Assembly (NCBI RefSeq): GCF_002874535.1
Contig: NZ_CP025025.1
Location: 2,651,526 to 2,715,525, forward strand
Direction: 5' to 3'
Length of the DNA stretch: 64,000 bases
Source: Mesobacillus jeotgali
GTDB lineage: Bacteria; Bacillota; Bacilli; Bacillales; Cytobacillaceae
The notes below the pieces were generated by a model. That model was not told where the DNA came from and did not search any database. It was given only the letters and a program-made list of their open reading frames with translations. The translations under genes and the position numbers were made by a program. Shown piece after piece: positions 50,645-59,342 of the stretch (its first letter is position 1; each line of letters starts with the position of its first letter).

Positions 50645-51964
50645 ATGAGCAATCTAACAGTTATTAATAATGAAAATAATTTCGTAGTCCAAACTAATCC
50701 CGATTGTTTACCTGAAACCATAATTTCTTTTCTTGAAAGGAGTAATATTTCATCTAGTTATAAAAGAAAAATTAGCAGGGCTATAAATATTTTTCTAGCC
50801 GAATATGATATCAACCAGATGAACACTAAATTTCTATCCATAGAACATTTTAATTCTTATAAAAACACCTTAGAAAAGAAAATAGTTATGGGTGAATTAA
50901 ATGCACGTACTGCGCAGGTCTATCTAAACATTATAAATTCACTATCAAAGCAATTATTTTTAGACAAACAGATCAACTTTATTTTCAATGCAACCTTAAT
51001 TGAGAAATCAAAAAAAACTAAAGCTAAAAATAACGTTCCACCTGTTATTACTTCTTTTCTTGAGGATTTATCTTCTCAAAATTACAGCCAACTAAAAAAC
51101 TATAGAAAAGACATTCTATACTTCTTTAAATTTTTAGCCGGAGAATTTGAAGATTTCCCAGCATCAGACTCACTCCAAGAGCGAGATGTAAAAAAATTAG
51201 AAAAAGAACATATTGGTTCATATCATAAATTCTTAGGGAGAAGAATTTCATTGAATGAAATTTCAAGAAGTAGGGCTTTGAATTTACTAAGGTGCTTAAA
51301 ATTATTCCTTCAATATATTCGAAGACTGAACTTCATAAGTTTCAAATATGCTATACCTGACAAATTTCAAATTCAGCATACCCGAAATAATGAGTATGTT
51401 AATGCCAGAGAAACCATGAAATTAATAGATGCTATTCTAAATTATTCAAGGCTACCTGAAAGAAATTTAAGTGTTTTTTTAATTATTCTTGATACTGGAT
51501 GTAGACCTATAGAAATCACTAATATGAAACTCCATGATGTATATACCTCAGAATCAACTATAGTGATTAGAAGCAAAAAATCAGGTCAGAGAAAGCTAAA
51601 GTTAAGTAACCTGGTAATGAAAGTACTAAGAAAATATCTAAAATACAGAGAACAATTAGATTATAATGGGGAAACTTTATTTTTATCAACAAGTAACGAA
51701 CCGCTCACTGTTAATGCAATAGGTCAAATTTATGCTGCAGCAAATAAAAAAGTATTCGGAGAAGTAAAGTATACAGCGAAAACTTATAGGCATGCATATG
51801 CTACAAATGCACTAGAAAATAAAAATGACCTTGAAAAAGTATCCATGGCGCTGGGACACGCCCACTTAGTTTCAACTTACTATTATCTTGAAAAAAGCAT
51901 TCAAAGACTTAAAAGGAATACTCTTCAATACAACCCTGAAACAGTACTAAAGGAGGAAAGTTAA
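50645..51964 (+). CDS. Tyrosine recombinase 1 of a trio (RIT-like)
   Basis: 439 residues. N-terminal core-binding part, then catalytic domain: Arg in LDTGCRPIEITN, HxxR-type TYRHAYATNAL, His in ALGHAHLVS and Tyr in TYYYLEKS. Its N-terminal extension makes it the longest of the three. Co-directional and almost contiguous with the next two recombinases, the arrangement called recombinase-in-trio. Confidence 0.85.
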   Translation: MSNLTVINNENNFVVQTNPDCLPETIISFLERSNISSSYKRKISRAINIFLAEYDINQMNTKFLSIEHFNSYKNTLEKKIVMGELNARTAQVYLNIINSLSKQLFLDKQINFIFNATLIEKSKKTKAKNNVPPVITSFLEDLSSQNYSQLKNYRKDILYFFKFLAGEFEDFPASDSLQERDVKKLEKEHIGSYHKFLGRRISLNEISRSRALNLLRCLKLFLQYIRRLNFISFKYAIPDKFQIQHTRNNEYVNARETMKLIDAILNYSRLPERNLSVFLIILDTGCRPIEITNMKLHDVYTSESTIVIRSKKSGQRKLKLSNLVMKVLRKYLKYREQLDYNGETLFLSTSNEPLTVNAIGQIYAAANKKVFGEVKYTAKTYRHAYATNALENKNDLEKVSMALGHAHLVSTYYYLEKSIQRLKRNTLQYNPETVLKEES

Positions 51965-51965
51965 C

Positions 51966-53093
51966 GTGTCCTTAAAGATACAATCCAATATAGATTATGA
52001 ACAGGTATGTAATGAGTTAGGGATTACCATGGAGACTTTAATGTCACTAACAAGTGCATATACAACGCAAAAAAACTCGTCAAAGGTTACTTTTTTAAAG
52101 GTAGCGGATGATTTTATAGAAAATTTAACATTGCAAGTTGAAAATAAAAAAAGAAGTGAAACTACACTGGTAACATACCTGAATTTCATAAATAGAATTA
52201 AAGAATATGTTAACGATGAAATTGATCCAAATTTAGCTTTGGACCAATTTAATGAAGTGATGCTTCTAAGATTCTTTTCTACTTTGAAGGCAAGGAGAAG
52301 TTCCAATAATCAAACTAAGGAGGAAAAGGAAGTTGACATAATAGAAAACGAAGAGAAAGAAAAATTATCGGATTATACAATTAATAAATATACTGCAATT
52401 ATTAGAAAGCTATTTAAGTATGCATATATTGTTGAATATGTTGACAAAGACCTATCAGTTAGATTTGATTTTAATAAAACTAAATTACTCCCCAGGTATT
52501 TTAACAATAAACAGGTTAAGTCAATATTAAAACATGCTTATAGGAGAACATACGGTTACCGATGGTATTCTATGATATATTTTATGTTACTTACTGGGTG
52601 CAGAATTAGTGAAACAACTAATATTAAAATTAAAGATATTCATTTTGATAATGACATTATCTTTGTAAAAGGTAAAGGTGACAAAACAAGAATTGTCACA
52701 TTATACCCTGAGACTAAAAAACACTTAATTAACTATTTAGATGAAACTGGCTTAACTAATAAGGAGAATTGCAATGGTTTTCTATTTTCACGGGACGAGG
52801 ATAATGTTAGAAAGAAGCGGATCTCTAATAGGTCTCTTCAATATCAAATAAGTAATATTTTTAAAGATGCAAATATTAATGAAAGTTACTTTACGACTCA
52901 TTCGTTCAGGCATACATTTGCTGTGAATTGCTTAAAAGCTGGAATGGAAATTCAATTCCTTTCTCAGTTACTGGGGCATACAAATCCGGCAACTACTGCA
53001 ATTTATACTCAACTTCTTCCTATTGATTTAAAGGAACAAGTAATGAAAAATTATCCATTCCCTATGGAAGCTCTGCTTAATGAAATTTTTTAA
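51966..53093 (+). CDS. Tyrosine recombinase 2 of a trio (RIT-like)
   Basis: 375 residues, GTG start with AAAGGAGGAAAG upstream, one base after the first gene's stop. Catalytic residues: LTGCRISETTN, VKGKGDKTR (Lys), THSFRHTFAVNC, LLGHTNPATT and IYTQL (Tyr). A charged insertion about residues 118-135 (KEEKEVDIIENEEKEK) is unusual. Confidence 0.88.
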   Translation: MSLKIQSNIDYEQVCNELGITMETLMSLTSAYTTQKNSSKVTFLKVADDFIENLTLQVENKKRSETTLVTYLNFINRIKEYVNDEIDPNLALDQFNEVMLLRFFSTLKARRSSNNQTKEEKEVDIIENEEKEKLSDYTINKYTAIIRKLFKYAYIVEYVDKDLSVRFDFNKTKLLPRYFNNKQVKSILKHAYRRTYGYRWYSMIYFMLLTGCRISETTNIKIKDIHFDNDIIFVKGKGDKTRIVTLYPETKKHLINYLDETGLTNKENCNGFLFSRDEDNVRKKRISNRSLQYQISNIFKDANINESYFTTHSFRHTFAVNCLKAGMEIQFLSQLLGHTNPATTAIYTQLLPIDLKEQVMKNYPFPMEALLNEIF

Positions 53094-53113
53094 AAGGAGT
53101 CAAAAAATTAGAA

Positions 53114-54058
53114 ATGGAACCATATGTTAAGGAAATTAATAAATTTCTTCTATGCACAAATTTTACGAAGAAAACTAAAGAAGCTTATAAAGACAAACTG
53201 GAGCATTTTGGTCAATATCTATCCGAATTAACCGAACAAAAATATGGTGAATTGCATTTAGAACAAATATTTGAACTGATTGATGTAAACGGTAAAACTG
53301 TACGGTTTCTACCCATTAATTCTACTTTATTAGATCAGTTCTTATTTTCTAGAACTGATAAAGGGTATTCTTGGCTATCAACTTGTCACGCTGCACTTAA
53401 AAGTTTCTTTAAATATTTATTTAAGAACTATGCTTTTGATAATGTAATGATGGAAATTGAATTTAAATTAAAAAATTATAAACCATCGAGGATTCCACCG
53501 AGAATACTCAATCGGCATGAAATTATTAGGCTTTTACGAAGTATAATCAAACACAGTTGTAATTTAAAAAGAGATTTACTACTTTTCATTCTATTATTAT
53601 CAACTGGCTCTAGAAAAAATGAAATATTGAATGCCACTGTCGAAAACATAGATTTCGACAATGATCTAATCTTTCTAAAAGAAACAAAAAACAAGCGATC
53701 ACACTATTTAATTTTAAGACATGGTGTTGGTAAGCAAATACAAAAATATTGCATAGAAAATCACCTATCACATAGTGATAAACTTTTTCCCGGCTTAACT
53801 TATGATTCCGTAAATAAACTACTAAATTCATACCTAACTTTTGCGAATCTTCCCAAAGTTAGGGTTCACTCCATGAGACATAGTTTTGGAACAATGATGT
53901 TTGAATCGGGTGCGTTAATAACTACCATTCAACAATTGTTAAATCACATTGCTCTATCGTCCACTAGAACTTATATTGAACCAAACTACATTAGGAACTT
54001 TGAGTTATATATACCAGAAAACGAGGAAATATACAATAACATCAAATTACCTTGGTGA
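53114..54058 (+). CDS. Tyrosine recombinase 3 of a trio (RIT-like)
   Basis: 314 residues. Catalytic residues: STGSRKNEILN, HSMRHSFGTM, LLNHIALSS (His) and RTYIEPN (Tyr). AAAGGAG precedes the ATG. Last gene of the set; a terminator follows. Confidence 0.87.
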   Translation: MEPYVKEINKFLLCTNFTKKTKEAYKDKLEHFGQYLSELTEQKYGELHLEQIFELIDVNGKTVRFLPINSTLLDQFLFSRTDKGYSWLSTCHAALKSFFKYLFKNYAFDNVMMEIEFKLKNYKPSRIPPRILNRHEIIRLLRSIIKHSCNLKRDLLLFILLLSTGSRKNEILNATVENIDFDNDLIFLKETKNKRSHYLILRHGVGKQIQKYCIENHLSHSDKLFPGLTYDSVNKLLNSYLTFANLPKVRVHSMRHSFGTMMFESGALITTIQQLLNHIALSSTRTYIEPNYIRNFELYIPENEEIYNNIKLPW

Positions 54059-54064
54059 ATTAGG

Positions 54065-54104
54065 CTGTAGGTATCTCAAAAAGACGAGATGCCTACAGTT
54101 TTAA
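54065..54104 (+). terminator. Terminator of the recombinase trio
   Basis: CTGTAGGTATCTC and GAGATGCCTACAG, 8 bases apart, then TTTTAATTT. Confidence 0.88.
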
Positions 54105-54144
54105 TTTATTGTTAACTAATTTTTGAATAGCTCATTTTAAATAG

Positions 54145-55713
54145 CTATTTTTTGTATTCAAATTCAAGCTGATACGGGTAGTACCTTCTCTGTTTATTCT
54201 GTGTGGATTTCACCAATAATTCTGCTGGAATAACTCTGGTATAAAATATCTTTTTTATAAATGTTTTAAGAGTTTGATTTACTTCTACAGTATTCATATT
54301 TTTAAGGTTTTCTATCGAATGAATAACGCCTTGTATATTTTTTGTGATATTTTCAAATGATGGATTATTAATTTCATTTAATAAATCCTTTTTCTCTTTC
54401 TCTAAGTTCTGCTGTAGAGTTAATAACTCTTGCTTCTTTTCTCTTATCTGTTCAGTTGTAAAGATTCCCTCAACAGCAAAGTCTATTAGTCGCTTCTGTT
54501 GTCTTAAAACATCTTTTAACTTCTTTTCAACCTTTACAAGCCTTTCAGTTAGTTGATTTTTTAATTTAGTCTCATCGTTTAGCTGAATCATCCTGAGACT
54601 TTCCGTCAATTTATTTTTATATTCTTGTAGTTCATCGTACACTTCATTTTCTACGAATTCTAATTTAATTCCACAGTTTTGGCATTTTTCTCCACCAATT
54701 AGTAAATATTCACAGCGTTTTATAGTATAAGTACTTGTATTTTTATTATCTTTCCTAATTGTCATTTTTCTGCCACAAACGCCACAATAAATCAAGTCTT
54801 TTAACATAGTATATCCTGTTTTGATTGCAGGTTTTTCTCTAAATTGTCTTGCATTCTTTGCTCTTTCAAGACAATCCTGATTAGCTCTTTCCCACTCTTC
54901 AGGTGATATAATCCAAGGGTGAGCTTTATCCACTACAATGGTTTCTACAATTTCATACACAAACTTACCATCTTTCTTTTTCCTTTTCCTATCATTAAAT
55001 ACAATGGTTCCTTTATACACTGGATTTTTTATTATTCTTTTTATTGTAGGTAATTCAAAGTGATTGTTCTTTTTTGTTTTATATCCTTCTTTATTTAAAA
55101 TTTCCCTTATTTTAAAACTGCCTAAACCACTTGAATGCAAGTCAAATATATACCTAACAATTTTAGCTTCCTTATCATTTATCTCTAGCTTCTTGGTTTC
55201 ATTATTTCTAACATACCCAAACGGGACATTTCCACTAACATGTAAGCCTGCTTTAGACATCTGTATTTTGTTTATTTTACTGCGCTTGCCAATAACACCA
55301 TGTTCATGGCTAGCAATCAAACTTCCTAAATCAAACATTAATCGGTCATTTTCATTATTTGCAAGGTCGTATTCATAGAATGGAGTAATAATGGGTTTAT
55401 CAAAATCCATACAATATTGTTTAACCGTTTGAGAAATGAGTCCATTTCTTGATAAGCGCGAAAGCTCAATACATAAGATCGCATCATAATTTTCAATATT
55501 ATTAAATAGCCTCTGAAGTTCTAACCTGTCTTCAATGTTAGATTTACCACCACTAATTACTTCACCATAAATATCATATGTACAATTAATAGCCTTGGCA
55601 TGTTCCACCAGAATCTCCCTATGGTTCTTTAGTGTTTCTTCGTTTTCATTTCTTTTCTCCTGGCTGATTCTTAAATAGATTGCTACATGTTTGTGAAATC
55701 TTGTTTTTTCCAT
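54145..55713 (-). CDS. Large serine recombinase (integrase of the 53.7-kb element)
   Basis: 522 residues. Resolvase domain with catalytic Ser in AIYLRISQEKRNENEE and Arg in LSRLSRNG; recombinase domain (SKAGLHVSGNVPFGYV); zinc ribbon with CGVCGRKM and, later, CEYLLIGGEKCQNC; then a coiled coil (LTERLVKVEKKLKDVLRQQ). Same plan as phage SPbeta SprA and phiC31-type integrases. Its start overlaps the tail of the disrupted kamA frame, so kamA transcription could run into it. Confidence 0.95.
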   Translation of the reverse strand: MEKTRFHKHVAIYLRISQEKRNENEETLKNHREILVEHAKAINCTYDIYGEVISGGKSNIEDRLELQRLFNNIENYDAILCIELSRLSRNGLISQTVKQYCMDFDKPIITPFYEYDLANNENDRLMFDLGSLIASHEHGVIGKRSKINKIQMSKAGLHVSGNVPFGYVRNNETKKLEINDKEAKIVRYIFDLHSSGLGSFKIREILNKEGYKTKKNNHFELPTIKRIIKNPVYKGTIVFNDRKRKKKDGKFVYEIVETIVVDKAHPWIISPEEWERANQDCLERAKNARQFREKPAIKTGYTMLKDLIYCGVCGRKMTIRKDNKNTSTYTIKRCEYLLIGGEKCQNCGIKLEFVENEVYDELQEYKNKLTESLRMIQLNDETKLKNQLTERLVKVEKKLKDVLRQQKRLIDFAVEGIFTTEQIREKKQELLTLQQNLEKEKKDLLNEINNPSFENITKNIQGVIHSIENLKNMNTVEVNQTLKTFIKKIFYTRVIPAELLVKSTQNKQRRYYPYQLEFEYKK

Positions 55714-56795
55714 AAAAAAAACCTCTTATGCCTTTTTATTAAAAAAGTATAAGCAGGTAAAGTTATTTTTATACTTCCTATAAAAAATACTGTCGGGACT
55801 GCGTAGCCGGACGTATGCCCTCTTAATCCTTCAATAATCTCAAGCCCCTTTGTGACCGGTGCACGGAAATGGCCGATACCTTCTGACAGGTCACATTGGT
55901 ATATATAGTAAGGTCGGACACGGATTTTTACGAGGTCATGCATAAGCTTTTTCATAATCGGGACACTGTCATTGATGCCTGCCAGTATGACGGATTGGTT
56001 TCCAACCGGAACACCTGCGTTGGCTAGCATTTCACAGGCTCGCTTCGAGTCTTCGGTGATTTCAATTGATGTGTTGAAATGTGTGTTCAGCCAGATTGGA
56101 TGATATTTTTTGAGGATTGAACAAAGATTCTCTGTGATGCGCTGCGGGAAAACGACTGGTGCCCTTGTGCCAATCCTGATGATTTCAACATGGTCAATTT
56201 CTCTCAGGTTCTTTAAGATATATTCAAGAATATTATCGTTGATCAGCAGGCCATCACCGCCTGATATCAATACATCGCGGACCTCAGGAGTATTCCTGAT
56301 ATAATTGATTGCGGCATCAAGCTGCTTCTTCGCAACCCCCATGCCGATTTGTCCGGAAAATCTTCTGCGTGTGCAGTAGCGGCAATACATTGAGCATTGG
56401 TTGGTCACAAGGAAAAGCACCCTATCGGGATATCTATGTGTTAAACCAGGTACTGGTGAATCTTCGTCTTCATGAAGCGGGTCTTCAAGATCGTATTTCG
56501 TTTTGTGGATTTCCTTGGAGATTGGCACTGACTGCATTCTGATCGGACAGCGAGGATCATCCGGATTCATTAATGAAGCATAGTAAGGTGTTATATTCAA
56601 CGGGATTGTTTTCGTCGAGATCCTTACACCCTCTTCTTCTTCAGGTGTTAGATTAATGACCTTCTTCAAATCATCCAGGGTCCTGATGGTATTTGTAAGC
56701 TGCCATAGCCAGTCATTCCATTGCTCATCAGTAACGTCCTTCCAAAGCTCAATATCCTTCCAATGTCTCGAAGGCTTATATAATGTCTGTTTCAT
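55683..56795 (-). pseudogene. kamA: kamA 5' fragment (host copy, cut by the element)
   Basis: 370-residue frame. It matches intact KamA through [10 protein letters not shown], then runs into 35 unrelated residues from the element. The radical-SAM CSMYCRYC and GGD motifs are present, but the PLP lysine (PGGGGK) is lost to the left fragment at 1661-2071, so the product cannot be an active aminomutase. ATG 56795 has GGGGG upstream. It still has its sigma-54 promoter. Confidence 0.93.
55790..55803. other. Right attachment junction of the integrated element
   Basis: GGGAC at 55795-55799 is shared with the left junction (2067-2071). To the right the sequence is kamA, to the left element DNA adjoining the serine recombinase. 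Confidence 0.8.
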
Positions 56796-56832
56796 CCCAA
56801 TTCCCCCTAGCTATTCTTATAGCTATTTATAA

Positions 56833-56848
56833 TGCAAGTTCCGTGCCA
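56833..56848 (-). promoter_or_regulatory. Sigma-54 promoter of host kamA
   Basis: Minus strand TGGCACGGAACTTGCA, a consensus -24/-12 pair. It differs from the element copy's promoter by only one base across the 16. Confidence 0.92.
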
Positions 56849-56904
56849 TAAGTGACGGATTATTCTGAATTCGATTAATCCAGCTACCTGCAAGGGGTTA
56901 AGAA

Positions 56905-56924
56905 GGATTCTTTACACAGAATCC
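56905..56924. promoter_or_regulatory. Candidate upstream activator site
   Basis: GGATTCT-N6-AGAATCC inverted repeat, about 60 bases upstream of the -24 element and next to the activator gene. I found no counterpart in the same place before the element copy. Confidence 0.5.
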
Positions 56925-56935
56925 GGATAAAAGAA

Positions 56936-56962
56936 AATAACCTGCTGAATATTCGGCAGATT
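56936..56962 (-). terminator. Terminator of the sigma-54 activator gene
   Basis: CTGCCGAATATTCAGCAG, a near-perfect palindrome, followed by TTATTTTCTTTT on the minus strand. Confidence 0.75.
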
Positions 56963-56970
56963 AAAAAGGG

Positions 56971-58368
56971 TCATATATTCAATTTTTTTATTTTATATTG
57001 AAGTGTTTGTCTTGGAATGTCGAGGAGGACCGCTGCTTTCTGGACATTTCCGCCAGAAGCATCCAACGCATCATTGATTAATTGAATTTCAAGCTCCTTT
57101 AGATTCTCTCTCAAAACAAAGGAAGTACGTGGTTCTTCATTGGGATCTGCCTGGATGTTTTTCATCATCATCGGAAGGTCTTGGCCATTCAGCATACTGC
57201 CTTCACACACATTCATCATGTATTCAATAGTATGCTTCAGTTCCCTGACATTACCTGGCCATTGGTGATTAAGAAAAATGGCTTTTACTTGTTCATCCAG
57301 ACCAGAAACATGCTTCCTCAGCTGCTTGTTATATTGACTGATGAAGATATCAGACAAATAAAGGATGTCTTCTTTCCTTTGTCTTAAGGGCATCAGTTCG
57401 AATGTCAATACATTAAGACGGTAAAATAGATCCGTCCTCAGCTGGTTTGCTTCCATTGCCACAGTAGGGTAAACATTCATCGCAGAAATCACCCTGACGT
57501 TAACAGAAATGACATTCGAACTGCCGATTCTTCTGACAGCACCATCTTCAATGACACGAAGCAGCTTGGCCTGAAGGTCGAACGGCATCGAATTCAGCTC
57601 ATCAAGGAAAAGTGTGCCACCATTAGCGAGCTCGAACAGTCCCGGCCTGTCCACTGCTCCTGTATAGCTCCCCTTTGATGTACCAAACAGAATGCTTTCA
57701 AGCAGGTTTTCCGGTATAGCCGCACAGTTTTGCGCTATGAAAGGTCCCGCTGCCCGACTGGAGGCGTTATGGATGGATTGGACGAATAGCTCCTTGCCGG
57801 TCCCGCTTTCCCCATACACAAGAATCGGAGAATCTGATTTTGCCAGTTTCTCTGCCTTCTTTTTAATTATCATGAAATGCTTATTATTTGTAATTAGATC
57901 ACTGAAGGTATAGCCTGCTTGCTGTTTAATGGCTTTCCCGCCACGATGCTTAAGACTTTTTTGAATTTCGACCAGACGTTCAGAAAGCTGCTTGATCTGG
58001 GAATAATCCTTTGCAATTTCGACTGCTCCAATCAATTCTCCCTGTACGAAGATTGGCAGTGTTGTATTGACAGTGTCGATTTTCCGCCCATGCAAATTGA
58101 CGAAGGACTGGGTTTCATTATAGATTGGCTTCTTCGTTTCAATCACTTTCAATAGAGTGCTGGACTGATTGTTCAGTGAAGGGAATACATTCAGGAGGGG
58201 CTTCCCAACCACTTCGCTGATTCCCAGTCCATCGTGCTTGGCAGCAACTTCATTATAAAAAATGGTTATGCCTTCTGTATTCACGACATGAATCGCCTCG
58301 TCGATGCACTTCAATATTGCGCTCAAGATTTCTTGGGTTACATTTGATACTGAATTCAATCTCATCAC
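56971..58368 (-). CDS. Sigma-54 interaction transcriptional activator of the kam locus
   Basis: 465 residues. An N-terminal PAS sensor (about 12-115), then AAA+ domain: Walker A YGESGTGKELFVQSIH, the sigma-54 contact loop as SKGSYTGAVDRPGLFEL (GAFTGA family variant GSYTGA), Walker B GGTLFLDELNSM, and a Fis-type helix-turn-helix at the C-terminus (GGNVQKAAVLLDIPRQTLQ). Position between ablB and kamA fits a lysine-responsive regulator such as KamR. It could also serve the element's kamA. Confidence 0.93.
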   Translation of the reverse strand: MMRLNSVSNVTQEILSAILKCIDEAIHVVNTEGITIFYNEVAAKHDGLGISEVVGKPLLNVFPSLNNQSSTLLKVIETKKPIYNETQSFVNLHGRKIDTVNTTLPIFVQGELIGAVEIAKDYSQIKQLSERLVEIQKSLKHRGGKAIKQQAGYTFSDLITNNKHFMIIKKKAEKLAKSDSPILVYGESGTGKELFVQSIHNASSRAAGPFIAQNCAAIPENLLESILFGTSKGSYTGAVDRPGLFELANGGTLFLDELNSMPFDLQAKLLRVIEDGAVRRIGSSNVISVNVRVISAMNVYPTVAMEANQLRTDLFYRLNVLTFELMPLRQRKEDILYLSDIFISQYNKQLRKHVSGLDEQVKAIFLNHQWPGNVRELKHTIEYMMNVCEGSMLNGQDLPMMMKNIQADPNEEPRTSFVLRENLKELEIQLINDALDASGGNVQKAAVLLDIPRQTLQYKIKKLNI

Positions 58369-58412
58369 ACCCCCATATTAAGTATATGACAGAGTGCCGA
58401 AAAACTGTCTTA

Positions 58413-59282
58413 TCACTGCCCAAAATTTGGCGGTTTTACCAAATCTTTTACCCAAACATTCATGTTTTCAATTTTATCATAGATATATACATTGTTCACC
58501 AGCCTGCCACGATATGCATAATCCAATTGATACAGTGCTGCGTTCATCCCGAATGATAAAGCCCTGGCGATGGAGTATGAGCAATAAACGCCATTTTCAA
58601 TTAATTCATCCTCAAGGCGGGCCAGCAGCACCTTCATCAGCCCATGCTTCCTGTGCTCTTTTAATGTTGCACAATCAGTCATCTCAGCATTTTTATAAAA
58701 AAAGTTCACTTCTGCTGATGCCGCGCTTACGATCTGGCCATCATGGACAAAACCGTAATAAATACTTCCTTCTTTCATTGTTTTGACGATATAATCTGGA
58801 TCATTCAACGGTGTGGGGTAAATTTGGAAAACTGCTTTGTATAAAGCAGATAAACCTGCAGCATCAGTTTCGGTCATTTTTTTTAAAACGTAATCTTTTG
58901 GAGGACTAAGTTTCTGTGCCGGTTCTGCCAAATGGTAAACACTTTTAATGATTCCGTCCTCTTGGACCCAGTGTGGGGAAGTCCGCCTCTCGTCACTGAA
59001 AAACTTCGAAAAAAACACACAATCAGAGCCCAGGAAAAATCCTTCGATGCTTGCCTCAAAACTGAAACCTCGTTCAAGCAGCTGCGTAAAATGTTCTCTT
59101 CTTCCCTTGATGATCAGTTTGTCAGCCTTTTCACTCTCTACAAGCTCTTCAGCTCGATCTATCACATTTGATAAACTCCCTAAATAGTCTTCTACCCTGA
59201 CTCGTTTATTCTGTTTATCAAGATAAACGGTCATGTTATACTCCTTTTCGGATAAAACCATTGTTTTACCTAAATGCATCAT
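58413..59282 (-). CDS. ablB: Beta-lysine N-acetyltransferase
   Basis: 289 residues, GNAT fold in the C-terminal half (KKMTETDAAGLSALYKAVF, then NAEMTDCATLKEHRKHGLMK). The family (YodP/AblB) acetylates beta-lysine, the product of KamA. The probable start is one of the Met at 1, 2 or 8. Between the aldehyde dehydrogenase and the activator genes. Confidence 0.9.
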   Translation of the reverse strand: MMHLGKTMVLSEKEYNMTVYLDKQNKRVRVEDYLGSLSNVIDRAEELVESEKADKLIIKGRREHFTQLLERGFSFEASIEGFFLGSDCVFFSKFFSDERRTSPHWVQEDGIIKSVYHLAEPAQKLSPPKDYVLKKMTETDAAGLSALYKAVFQIYPTPLNDPDYIVKTMKEGSIYYGFVHDGQIVSAASAEVNFFYKNAEMTDCATLKEHRKHGLMKVLLARLEDELIENGVYCSYSIARALSFGMNAALYQLDYAYRGRLVNNVYIYDKIENMNVWVKDLVKPPNFGQ

Positions 59283-59311
59283 CTTGCCCCCTTTTAATAT
59301 TCCTATCGTGT

Positions 59312-59338
59312 GAAAAGCCTGGCTTTAGGCCAGGCTGA
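59312..59338 (-). terminator. Terminator after the aldehyde dehydrogenase gene
   Basis: AGCCTGGC and GCCAGGCT with TTTTC on the minus strand, separating ablB from the genes upstream. Confidence 0.8.
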
Positions 59339-59342
59339 GAGT

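Larger units (their letters stand above)
2067..55799. mobile_element. 53.7-kb integrative element inserted in kamA
   Basis: The two halves of one kamA gene lie at the two ends, in the same orientation, and together rebuild a full-length protein. A large serine recombinase is the last gene before the right junction, the normal position for an integrase. No conjugation, capsid, tail or replication gene was seen, so mobility beyond integration and excision would need help or genes I cannot recognise. Cargo: a repeat-separated gene array (about 2236-44653), a spare kamA-yokU operon, an Mrr endonuclease and a tyrosine recombinase trio. Confidence 0.88.

Noticed and set aside
2067-55799. Prophage (SPbeta-like)
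   Set aside because: The integrase type is similar, but no capsid, tail, lysis or DNA replication genes were found.
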